Source: Bacillus sp. AFS029637
GTDB taxonomy: Bacteria; Bacillota; Bacilli; Bacillales; Bacillaceae_G
Direction of reading: 5' to 3'
Assembly: GCF_002584985.1 (NCBI RefSeq)
Contig: NZ_NUPZ01000022.1
Location: 176,252 to 240,251 of the forward strand
DNA length: 64,000 bases
Below are positions 26,265 through 33,525 of the stretch, one piece after another. The position numbers and the translations under genes were made by a program. The number at the start of each line of letters is the position of its first letter. The first letter of the stretch is position 1. The notes under the pieces were generated by a model. It did no database searches, had not been told where the DNA came from, and saw only the letters and a list, made by a program, of their open reading frames with translations.

Positions 26265-26296
26265 AGGCGTAACTATTTGTAGTTACGTCTTTTTTG
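26265..26296 (+). terminator. Intrinsic terminator after the helicase gene
   Basis: AGGCGTAACT and AGTTACGTCT pair (one G-U) with a six-base loop and a T-run. Confidence 0.85.
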
Positions 26297-26471
26297 TTTG
26301 TAAACAAGTGATAATGGGAATTGTATTAGTGTTTTTAATGTGCCTATCATATATATGCTTCTACTGGGAGTATCGAAAAAAGGGTAGTTTATTTATTTGG
26401 TTTATACGAGGAAATAATATAAAAAAGTCGAATATTAAACTGACACGAAATAATAAAAAGAAGGTACACAT

Positions 26472-27281
26472 ATGGATAGGAAATTAGGAATGTTTTTGAA
26501 TACAAAATATATTGAAGTAAACGAAGGAATACAAAAAGCAAGGGAATGGGATTTAGAATATATTCAATTATATGCTATGAATCCGACTTTCAACTTAGCT
26601 AACATTTCAAAGGTACAATGGAACACTTTAAAAGAAAACTTATCTTTTAATGAGATTCAAGTCCCGTCATTAGCAATTAGCTTCGGAGAAAATGGAATAA
26701 TAGGAACTGAAGCTGAATGTGTAATAGAGAGTTTTAAATATATTACTGATAAAGGGTTAGGGTTAGGAGCTAACGTAGTAACAGCCCATATTGGGAAAAT
26801 CCCTGATGATGAAAATAGTGAGTACTATGATAAAATGCTACGTGTTTGTAATGAAATAGGGGACTTAGCGTTCAGATTTGGAGGATTCTTCGCCATTGAG
26901 ACGGGATCTGAAAAAGCAATAGTATTAAAACGATTTTTAGAAACTGCAAACTCGAAAGGACTAGCTGTTAACTTTGACCCAGCAAATTTAATAAGTGATG
27001 TAAATGAAAATCCGGGAGAAGGTTTATTACTATTAAAAGATTATATAGTACAAACTCATATTAAAGATTGTAAAGAAGTGAAAAGTGATCGTTCAACTAA
27101 GTATATAGAAGTCGCAGCAGGGAATGGTGAAGTAGATTTCGATATATTCTTCAAAGTATTAGATAAAATTGGATTCGACGGATATAACATGATTGAAAGA
27201 AATGATTATTTTGATGAACTGGATGGGATGAGTCAGTCGATAAATTTTGCAAAGAAGTACATACCAACTCAAAAGGAATAA
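26472..27281 (+). CDS. Sugar phosphate isomerase/epimerase family protein
   Basis: This 269-residue protein has the xylose-isomerase-like TIM barrel fold (AP endonuclease 2 family). Characteristic strands carry the metal ligands: VVTAHIGKI (His), GGFFAIETGS (Glu), LAVNFDPANL (Asp), YIVQTHIKDCK (His) and GYNMIERND (Glu). These fit a divalent metal centre. The substrate is unknown; members act on sugars, inositols or sugar acids. AAAAAGAAGG precedes the ATG. The gene is followed after 55 bases by a VOC protein, but a shared pathway is not evident. Confidence 0.85.
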   Translation: MDRKLGMFLNTKYIEVNEGIQKAREWDLEYIQLYAMNPTFNLANISKVQWNTLKENLSFNEIQVPSLAISFGENGIIGTEAECVIESFKYITDKGLGLGANVVTAHIGKIPDDENSEYYDKMLRVCNEIGDLAFRFGGFFAIETGSEKAIVLKRFLETANSKGLAVNFDPANLISDVNENPGEGLLLLKDYIVQTHIKDCKEVKSDRSTKYIEVAAGNGEVDFDIFFKVLDKIGFDGYNMIERNDYFDELDGMSQSINFAKKYIPTQKE

Positions 27282-27336
27282 CGATAGTATTTGTAGAAAG
27301 CTACATAGAATATAAAAACCATTAGGGGGAAATGTA

Positions 27337-27720
27337 ATGATCCATAAAGTAGGACAAATTATGTTATATGTAAATAATCAAGATGAGGCAGTAAATTTTT
27401 GGACGGAGAAGGTAGGGTTTCATGTAGTTGCAGAGGAAGATAATAAGCAAGGAATGAGATGGATTGAAATCGCTCCGAAAAGCGGTGCGGAAACGAGCAT
27501 TATATTACATAATAAAGAAGTTATTTCGAAAATGAGCCCAGAATTGAATCTTGGTACACCGTCTTTAATGTTCTTCTCAGAAAATCTTGATCAACTATAT
27601 ACAGATTTAACAAATAAAAATGTTACTGTTGGAGAAATGGTAACTATGCCTTCTGGTAAAGTGTTTAACTTTGCTGATAGCGAAGGGAATTATTTTGCGG
27701 TTATGGAGAAGAACCAATAA
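27337..27720 (+). CDS. VOC family protein (glyoxalase/bleomycin resistance fold)
   Basis: This 127-residue protein consists of the two paired beta-alpha-beta-beta-beta modules of the vicinal oxygen chelate fold: VGQIMLYVNNQDEAVNFWTE at the N-terminus and LGTPSLMFFSENLDQLYTDL in the second half, ending in FNFADSEGNYFAVME. Metal-binding positions are only partly visible (His2/His3 region MIHKVGQ and Glu near the C-terminus), so enzyme activity is uncertain. Possible roles are thiol transfer to small toxic molecules or antibiotic binding. AGGGGGAAATGTA lies just upstream of the start. A terminator shared with the convergent gene follows. Confidence 0.85.
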   Translation: MIHKVGQIMLYVNNQDEAVNFWTEKVGFHVVAEEDNKQGMRWIEIAPKSGAETSIILHNKEVISKMSPELNLGTPSLMFFSENLDQLYTDLTNKNVTVGEMVTMPSGKVFNFADSEGNYFAVMEKNQ

Positions 27721-27737
27721 TAATATTGCTATGTGAA

Positions 27738-27767
27738 AATCCCCCTCAAATATATTTGAGGGGGATT
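27738..27767. terminator. Bidirectional terminator
   Basis: AATCCCCCTCAAA and TTTGAGGGGGATT form a 13-base stem with a four-base loop, between convergent genes; T or A runs flank both sides. Confidence 0.88.
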
Positions 27768-28404
27768 AAATTTTTGAAGTGGATTTTTCATTAGAGAGTT
27801 GTTTAATAAAAAATACTCCTTTTTCAATAGCTGTCTCAATATAGCCAACAATTTGGTCAAACGTAAATACTTGTAAGTCTTCATGCAAATGTTGCTTTGG
27901 ATATAACATATCTTCAAAAAGATACTTTCGAAATTCTAAAACGTTTTCTTTAGAAACCTCCTCAATATCCACAATGTGAGCCTCTTGATTGAGAAGAGAG
28001 AAAAGCTGTTGTTCTTTATCGTAATGATGAAGCAACTTTGCATTTAACAATTTAAAATCGTTATAGTACATAGGTGCGATGGTTTCGTCATTTTCTATTC
28101 TATTTTTTAGCCACGGTAGAAAAAAGCCACTTAGCCAATTATCATCGGCAATGAGGTGGGTGTAATAGCCTAAGAGAAAAGGGGAATCCATTTGAGCTTT
28201 ATATTTTTGAAAAAAAGAATTGAAATCTATCCTTCTCGTATAGTTTTTCGTTGTGCCAGCGTAAAAATGTGAAGTTCCTTTTTCTTCTGCTGAATGAACC
28301 GCATCAGGGGCTACACCTCCAAGTATGAAAGAAGTTTTATCTTGAATACATAGTTTTTCGGCAATACCGTTAGCGATAATAACATGCATAATTCGTGATC
28401 CCAT
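27766..28404 (-). CDS. Zinc-dependent phospholipase C family protein
   Basis: This 212-residue cytosolic protein resembles the zinc-dependent phospholipase C-like (phosphohydrolase) family of Firmicutes. The pattern is GSRIMHVIIANGIAE at the N-terminus, GGVAPDAVHSAEEKGTSHFY in the first quarter and YYTHLIADDNW near the middle; the His and Asp residues in these segments are the expected metal ligands. There is no signal peptide, so it is not a classical secreted phospholipase. I start it at ATG 28404, which has AGAGGTGG upstream; an in-frame GTG at 28413 sits inside that site. Substrate unknown. Confidence 0.72.
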   Translation of the reverse strand: MGSRIMHVIIANGIAEKLCIQDKTSFILGGVAPDAVHSAEEKGTSHFYAGTTKNYTRRIDFNSFFQKYKAQMDSPFLLGYYTHLIADDNWLSGFFLPWLKNRIENDETIAPMYYNDFKLLNAKLLHHYDKEQQLFSLLNQEAHIVDIEEVSKENVLEFRKYLFEDMLYPKQHLHEDLQVFTFDQIVGYIETAIEKGVFFIKQLSNEKSTSKI

Positions 28405-28433
28405 GAATGCCACCTCTGTTTCCAGTATTCATT

Positions 28434-29420
28434 TCAGGAAGAGGACTGAACAGTTAGTATTACTTTCCCTGTACTTTTTCTACTTTCGACCCATTCATGT
28501 GCTTTCCCTGCATTTTGAAGTGGAAAAGATTTCGTAGCCTTAATTTGTAAACGTCCGTCACGCAAATAACGGAAAACTTCATTTGCAGTTTCTTGGAGCA
28601 GTTCAGGACGCTTTTTTCGTGTGGTTCCAAAGCTAAAACCGAGTATAGAACGGCAACTTGCATGTAAATCTTTCGTTTGAAAGTTACCAATTTCACCGCT
28701 AGCATTACCGAAATGAACGAGGCGACCGTAATAAGCAAGGCAGTTTAAACTTCTTTCAGAAACCGTTCCAGAAATAGAGTCTAAAATTACATCAACCCCT
28801 TCACCATTTGTCAGTTCATTGACTTTCTCTACAAAATCTTCATCTTGATGACAAATAACATAATCAGCTCCAGCATCTAAAGCAATTTCTTTTTTTGCTT
28901 CACTTCCGACAGTGCCTATAACTGTTCCAGCCTCTAATAGTTTAGCAAGTTGAATAGCAGTAGTGCCAATTCCGCCAGCAGCCGCATGAATGAGTACAGA
29001 TTCACCTTTTTGAATCCTTGCAACATTTGCGAGTAAACTATAGCTTGTAAAAGATACGATCGGACAAGCGGCTGCAGTTTGAAAGTCGACTTCATGGGGT
29101 AAAACGAAAGTAAGATTTTCATTTGCAACAACGTATTCTGCGTAAGATCCATTTTGAGGAAAAGCAATGACACGTTGTCCAGGGTGAATATTTTTCACAT
29201 GAGAACCGACACGTTCTACAATACCAGTGGCATCTATACCTGGAATAAAAGGTAGTGCTTTATTTCCTTTTTTGCCATAACGTGATTTAATATCAGCGAA
29301 ATTTACACTAGTAGCAACTACGCGAATTAAAACTTGATCTTCTGAAATAGCCGGTATATCAAAATCTGTATATTTCATCACTTCAGGACCACCGAACGAC
29401 GTTACAACGATAGCTTTCAT
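28434..29420 (-). CDS. Zinc-binding dehydrogenase / NADPH:quinone oxidoreductase
   Basis: This 328-residue protein belongs to the medium-chain dehydrogenase/reductase superfamily, quinone oxidoreductase branch. The N-terminal GroES-like domain (MKAIVVTSFGGPEVMKY, VNFADIKSRYG, PGIDATGIVERVG) lacks the cysteines of zinc alcohol dehydrogenases. The Rossmann domain shows HAAAGGIGTTAIQLAKL, the AxxGGxG cofactor loop of NADPH-dependent quinone reductases. AGGAGGACATATA precedes the ATG. It probably reduces quinones or enones. It is separated by 30 bases from the downstream phospholipase-like gene on the same strand, so the two may share a transcript. Confidence 0.9.
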   Translation of the reverse strand: MKAIVVTSFGGPEVMKYTDFDIPAISEDQVLIRVVATSVNFADIKSRYGKKGNKALPFIPGIDATGIVERVGSHVKNIHPGQRVIAFPQNGSYAEYVVANENLTFVLPHEVDFQTAAACPIVSFTSYSLLANVARIQKGESVLIHAAAGGIGTTAIQLAKLLEAGTVIGTVGSEAKKEIALDAGADYVICHQDEDFVEKVNELTNGEGVDVILDSISGTVSERSLNCLAYYGRLVHFGNASGEIGNFQTKDLHASCRSILGFSFGTTRKKRPELLQETANEVFRYLRDGRLQIKATKSFPLQNAGKAHEWVESRKSTGKVILTVQSSS

Positions 29421-29628
29421 TATATGTCCTCCTAAATTTGACTATATAAATTATTTTAAATCTTTATCAGAAATTGGAAAATTATATAATAGTTATGTGT
29501 GGTTATAAGTGAAGCTTATGAACTCAGTGGATCATTATATTAATTTATATAAAAAACTTTTTCGGAAAAATCGAACGAAATATGAATTACCTGCCAATAT
29601 ATAGTGTAAGACAAAGGAGGGCTGGAAT

Positions 29629-30207
29629 ATGAAGGGTGAAATAGATTACGCACATTTAATTCAATTAACTTTATCAGGCAATAAAGAAGCGTATAGCGAA
29701 TTGTATGATAAAACGATTCAAGAAGTATATAAAACAGCGCATTTCTTAATAGATGATAAAACGGATGTAGATGATGTCGTTCAAGAAATATACATACAGC
29801 TATACGAATCGCTTCGTAAGTATGATAGCGAGAAGCCATTTCGCCCTTGGTTAATTGGACTTGCGATTAAACAAATTCATTCTTATAGAAGAAAGAGGTG
29901 GATGCGACTACGAATTGTAAAAAAAGCAGAAGAGCAAAGAAAGCCAGTGCAAATTGATTTTTCTAACGATGTTGTAAGTAAAATATCAAACCAAAAACTA
30001 ATCGAACTCATTCATAAATTACCGTATAAATTGAAACAAGTTATTATTTTAAGATACTTACACGATTATTCACAAGAAGAAGTAGCACAAATATTACATA
30101 TTCCAATCGGTACAGTGAAGTCTAGAATTCATGCGGCATTAAAGAAACTACGTCAAAAAGAGCAAGTAGAAGAAATCTTTTTAGGAGAGGTAGGGAATGT
30201 GAAATGA
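29629..30207 (+). CDS. ECF-type RNA polymerase sigma factor
   Basis: This 192-residue protein is a sigma-70 family factor of the extracytoplasmic function class. Region 2 is visible at about 21-88 (YSELYDKTIQEVYKTAHFLI, DVDDVVQEIYIQLYESLRKY, FRPWLIGLAIKQIHSYRRKR) and region 4 at about 128-178 (LPYKLKQVIILRYLHDYSQE, then EEVAQILHIPIGTVKSRIHA), which is the helix-turn-helix for -35 recognition. AAAGGAGGG precedes the ATG. Its stop overlaps the start of the next gene in ATGA, the normal coupling of ECF sigma with its regulator. Autoregulation is likely, but I could not identify the target promoter motif with confidence. Confidence 0.92.
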   Translation: MKGEIDYAHLIQLTLSGNKEAYSELYDKTIQEVYKTAHFLIDDKTDVDDVVQEIYIQLYESLRKYDSEKPFRPWLIGLAIKQIHSYRRKRWMRLRIVKKAEEQRKPVQIDFSNDVVSKISNQKLIELIHKLPYKLKQVIILRYLHDYSQEEVAQILHIPIGTVKSRIHAALKKLRQKEQVEEIFLGEVGNVK

Positions 30208-30884
30208 GTTTAGATTGTAGAGTTAGAGAATCTATACAAGAAGAAGCGAAGGGGATTGTAGCCCCGCCGGAGTTAAAAGAAAAAGTAATCGTTCAAATAA
30301 AAATGAAGCGCGGGGGAAGTAAGGTGAAGAAACGTCTTATCGCAGGAGTGCTTGCAGCAGCATTTTTAATCCCTACGACCGGTTTTGCTTATCAATCTAT
30401 TATGGCAGATGGTATATACGGATCTTTTGAAAACCTAAAAAAACATGCTGGAGCGATGACATTAGAAGCGTATATGCGTTTTAATGCGAAGTTATCAGAA
30501 GCGAAAGATGAAATGGGTGCAAAGGAATATGAAGAGTTTACCAAACATCTAAAAAAATTAACAAATGCTAAGCTTGAGTACGGAGATTCGAACGGTAATA
30601 TTGATTACGATCAATTAACATCAGCTAAAAAAGAAGAAATGAAAAAAATAGAGATGGAGCTTCAGCCATATTTTGATAAATTAAATGGCCATAAATCTAG
30701 TAAAGAAGTATTAACTCCTGAAGAATATGAACAATATATGGAAGCATTAATGTCATATCAAACCGTATTAGTAAAAACGAAATCAAGTGGTGGGATAACA
30801 GTAGACGAAGTACCTGAGGAATACAAAGAAAGATTTATTAAAGCGGAGCAGTTTATGGAGTATGTAGACGAAAAAGTACGATAA
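30204..30884 (+). CDS. DUF3600-type membrane partner of the ECF sigma factor
   Basis: This 226-residue protein has an N-terminal cytosolic segment of about 40 residues, one membrane helix (about 41-63, KRLIAGVLAAAFLIPTTGFA) and an external helical domain rich in Lys/Glu. That topology and its ATGA overlap with the sigma gene fit an anti-sigma factor; B. cereus group proteins of this type are usually named DUF3600 / ECF-type sigma factor negative effector. No zinc-binding HxxxCxxC anti-sigma motif is visible in the short cytosolic part, so sigma binding would be of an unusual kind. The external domain presumably senses the signal. A hairpin follows at 30889. Confidence 0.82.
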   Translation: MSLDCRVRESIQEEAKGIVAPPELKEKVIVQIKMKRGGSKVKKRLIAGVLAAAFLIPTTGFAYQSIMADGIYGSFENLKKHAGAMTLEAYMRFNAKLSEAKDEMGAKEYEEFTKHLKKLTNAKLEYGDSNGNIDYDQLTSAKKEEMKKIEMELQPYFDKLNGHKSSKEVLTPEEYEQYMEALMSYQTVLVKTKSSGGITVDEVPEEYKERFIKAEQFMEYVDEKVR

Positions 30885-30888
30885 GTAG

Positions 30889-30918
30889 GAAAGCTCATAG
30901 CTTTAGCTTTGAGCTTTC
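30889..30918 (+). terminator. Hairpin after the sigma/anti-sigma operon
   Basis: GAAAGCTCA and TGAGCTTTC form a nine-base stem with a 12-base loop; the following T-run is weak. Confidence 0.6.
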
Positions 30919-30937
30919 TCTATTGAAACAAGAATAT

Positions 30938-31372
30938 TTAATCATATTTTTTCATAGTTGCAGAATCTTTTTGTATAAAACAATCTAAAAGTGAATAACC
31001 AGCTATTAAACTAATTATCGTAACAAAAGTTGTATTCACAAGAATAATATTAGTTAAATAAGGTAGGTATTTGCCAACTGGTGAAAAGAGTAGTGCTGGT
31101 GAAAAGGAAATTAATATTGTAGGAACTGTAATCGCAATAAATTTATCCGGTTGAAAGCTCCAGTTTTGTTTACTCGTTTCGCGATTAATAGATTGAAGGA
31201 AACGTAATAAAATGCCGACTACAAGAGGAAAGAGTGTATAGTAGAAAAGCCTTGGATAAATGTTAAAGTTTACTTGCGCGTCTGTATCTAAATAAAATTG
31301 AATTTTCACTCCTACAAATAATAGTAAGACGATAAATAATGTAAAGCAGAGGTATAGCATCACTTTTTGCAT
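30938..31372 (-). CDS. Four-helix membrane protein of unknown function
   Basis: This 144-residue protein, started at ATG 31372 (AAAGGATGGTGG upstream), has about four membrane helices: VMLYLCFTLFIVLLLFVGV, LFYYTLFPLVVGILLRFL, FIAITVPTILISFSPALLF and IILVNTTFVTIISLIAGYSL. The loop between helices 2 and 3 is basic (RETSKQNWSFQPDK). No transporter or enzyme motif is visible. The frame extends 18 codons further upstream, without a ribosome site. It is convergent with the sigma operon and lies downstream of the MBL hydrolase gene on the same strand. No family recognised. Confidence 0.65.
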   Translation of the reverse strand: MQKVMLYLCFTLFIVLLLFVGVKIQFYLDTDAQVNFNIYPRLFYYTLFPLVVGILLRFLQSINRETSKQNWSFQPDKFIAITVPTILISFSPALLFSPVGKYLPYLTNIILVNTTFVTIISLIAGYSLLDCFIQKDSATMKKYD

Positions 31373-31457
31373 TGCATTCCACCATCCTTTACTAAAAATA
31401 TATTCAAAAAAAGAAGAGATATACAATAACTACGGTTGTATGTCTCTTCTTTTACTG

Positions 31458-32429
31458 TTATTTAATAGTGGAGTTTGCGTTTTCTTGTTTCGTGAAATAA
31501 TCAATAATGCCCATCGCGCTAATTTCTATATCTAGATGTAAAATGTTATAAACGGAATGATTGGATGGGACGTTTAATTTTGTAAGGTGAGAAGTGATGT
31601 TATCCATTAATACAGTTTGTAAAGCCTTAGTCGCTTCATCGAAGTCATTATACTGTTCAAAGACCTCTTTACCAGTATGAACGAAAATAGGTAACCAATG
31701 TTCCAGCTGGTTATATACTTCTGTAACATTGGATGAAGCGCCGTAATGGCCGAAATAAATAGTGTTTACATTCATACTTTGAATGTGATTTTTAGAAGCA
31801 ATCATTGCATCTGGCTGAAATTGTGAAGGGGACGTTGACGGTAGATATAACTCTACACCAAGGTCTGCGAGCTCTCTATAGTAAATTCCAATTGTATCGC
31901 CAGTGAAAATACCGTTTGTTAATGAATCATGAATGCTAATATGGTGTTTCGCATGTCCTGGCGTATCATAAAACGTAAGGGTGCGGTCTTCTGCAATTTT
32001 TAACGTATCACCATTTTGTACAATATGAACACGTTCTTCTTCTATAGGAAGAATTGGATCGAAAAGTTTATCGAAATCTTCTTTGTACACAGCTTTTGCA
32101 CCTAAAATGAGTTTTGTTGGATCAATCATATGACGAGCACCACGAGAATGCACATATAAAGTAGCATTTGGGCACTTTTCCATCATTAAACCAGCTGCCC
32201 CTGCGTGATCTAAATGAACATGTGTAACGATAATGTTTTTTACATCGTTTAAATCAATATGTAATTGTTGTAAGCCGTCTAAAATATACGGAAGAGAAGG
32301 GGCTGCACAAGTTTCAATTAAAGTAATATCATCACCTAATAAAACGTACGTACCAGTTCGTTCATTATGTTGTAAATCGAAATCATCAATAAGATATAGG
32401 TGAGAAGATAATTGCTCTACTTTTTTCAT
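31458..32429 (-). CDS. MBL-fold metallo-hydrolase
   Basis: This 323-residue protein has the metallo-beta-lactamase fold. The metal-binding signature HVHLDHAGAAG is intact, followed by YDTPGHAKHHISIHD (His), FTGDTIGIYY (Asp) and YFGHYG (His). Together these give the two-metal site of hydrolases in this superfamily; the substrate (thioester, lactone or phosphoester) cannot be read. The C-terminal 80 residues are helical and may be a substrate-specific cap. I start it at ATG 32429, about 9 bases after GGAG; an in-frame GTG lies three codons upstream. A bidirectional hairpin precedes the gene. Confidence 0.88.
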   Translation of the reverse strand: MKKVEQLSSHLYLIDDFDLQHNERTGTYVLLGDDITLIETCAAPSLPYILDGLQQLHIDLNDVKNIIVTHVHLDHAGAAGLMMEKCPNATLYVHSRGARHMIDPTKLILGAKAVYKEDFDKLFDPILPIEEERVHIVQNGDTLKIAEDRTLTFYDTPGHAKHHISIHDSLTNGIFTGDTIGIYYRELADLGVELYLPSTSPSQFQPDAMIASKNHIQSMNVNTIYFGHYGASSNVTEVYNQLEHWLPIFVHTGKEVFEQYNDFDEATKALQTVLMDNITSHLTKLNVPSNHSVYNILHLDIEISAMGIIDYFTKQENANSTIK

Positions 32430-32477
32430 ATTTACCACTCCTTATATACTGCATGTTTCTATTATACGCTAAAAAAG

Positions 32478-32526
32478 AAAAAAGGCAGAAAACGAACCTC
32501 GTCTTCTGCCTTTTTTCTAATGTTGT
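32478..32526. terminator. Bidirectional terminator
   Basis: AAAAAAGGCAGAA and TTCTGCCTTTTTT form a 13-base stem with long A and T flanks; on the minus strand it ends the small gene at 32526. Confidence 0.85.
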
Positions 32527-32735
32527 TATTTCGTTTGTTCTTTATTGATAGACATTACGAACAGTCCAACAAGCCCGCCAACTAATGGAAGCATAATCTC
32601 TCCTGCTAAATTAAAGTAGGAGCTTAAGAATAAACCATTCACATCGATTACCCAACCAGTAACATACAATAACATCATATATAGTACGAAATAAAACTCT
32701 CGATTTGAAATCGTTTCATGTTGTGCAGTTTTCAT
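32526..32735 (-). CDS. Small two-helix membrane protein
   Basis: This 69-residue protein starts at ATG 32735, with AAAGGATGG about 8 bases upstream. After a short hydrophilic start (KTAQHETISNREF) there are two membrane helices, about residues 16-34 (YFVLYMMLLYVTGWVIDV) and 41-61 (AGEIMLPLVGGLVGLFVMSI). The tail is Lys/Glu-rich. No family recognised. It is a single-gene transcript ending in the terminator at 32478. Confidence 0.62.
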   Translation of the reverse strand: MKTAQHETISNREFYFVLYMMLLYVTGWVIDVNGLFLSSYFNLAGEIMLPLVGGLVGLFVMSINKEQTK

Positions 32736-32959
32736 AACGAACACCATCCTTTTCTTTTATAATGGAATATCAACTGTCACATTTTGTTCACAATTTAATT
32801 GTAAAACTTTCCATCATAAAAGTCTAGTAGTTTGTGTCGAATTTTTGAACAAAAATAAAGCGCTATCATTTCGGTGTGTAAGTATGTAATAAGAGCCGTA
32901 TATTCACGAATGTAGTATAGTATAAACATAGAATGATAGTGTAGAGAGGGGCAGGAACA

Positions 32960-33442
32960 ATGACAATTTATGATTTTTCAGCTAAAACAATTACAGGTGA
33001 AGAAAAATCGTTAAAAGATTACGAAGGAAAAGCACTTCTTATTGTAAATGTAGCTAGCAAGTGTGGTTTTACACCGCAATATAAAGGATTACAAGAAGTA
33101 TATGATAAATATAAAGACCAAGGATTAGAAATACTCGGTTTCCCTTGTAATCAATTCGGAGGACAAGAACCAGGTACAGAAGCAGATATTACTAGTTTTT
33201 GTGAGTTAAACTACGGTGTAAACTTCCCGATGTTTGCTAAGATTGATGTAAAAGGTGACAAGGCTCATCCTCTGTATACATACATGACAGAACAAGCACC
33301 AGGTTTACTCGGTATGAAAGCAGTAAAATGGAACTTTACGAAGTTTTTAATTGGAAAAGACGGGAAAGTAGTAGGGCGTTTTGCACCGCAGACGAAGCCA
33401 GTGGATTTAGAGGTTGAGATTGAAAAGGTACTTGGAGAATAA
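32960..33442 (+). CDS. bsaA: Glutathione peroxidase family protein (BsaA)
   Basis: This 160-residue thiol peroxidase reduces hydroperoxides; in Bacillus, which lacks glutathione, the electron donor is probably thioredoxin or bacillithiol. The active-site segment NVASKCGFTPQYKGL contains the peroxidatic Cys in place of selenocysteine. The second signature LGFPCNQFGGQEPG and the tryptophan-containing VKWNFTKFLIGKDG are intact, so the catalytic tetrad (Cys, Gln, Trp, Asn) is complete. GAGAGGGGCAGG precedes the ATG. It ends at a strong terminator. It probably protects the cytosol against peroxide. Confidence 0.95.
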   Translation: MTIYDFSAKTITGEEKSLKDYEGKALLIVNVASKCGFTPQYKGLQEVYDKYKDQGLEILGFPCNQFGGQEPGTEADITSFCELNYGVNFPMFAKIDVKGDKAHPLYTYMTEQAPGLLGMKAVKWNFTKFLIGKDGKVVGRFAPQTKPVDLEVEIEKVLGE

Positions 33443-33463
33443 CTAGGAGTTTCACTTTATTAA

Positions 33464-33503
33464 AAAACGCCTCAAAGAACAATGCAGTTCTTTGAGGCGT
33501 TTT
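33464..33503. terminator. Bidirectional terminator after bsaA
   Basis: AAAACGCCTCAAAGAAC and GTTCTTTGAGGCGTTTT form a 17-base perfect stem with a six-base loop between convergent genes. Confidence 0.92.
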
Positions 33504-33525
33504 CTTTCAACTCATATTAGCAAGG

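Noticed and set aside
29500-29628. ECF autoregulatory promoter before the sigma gene
   Set aside because: No convincing AAC-type -35 with CGT-type -10 could be placed, so I make no claim.
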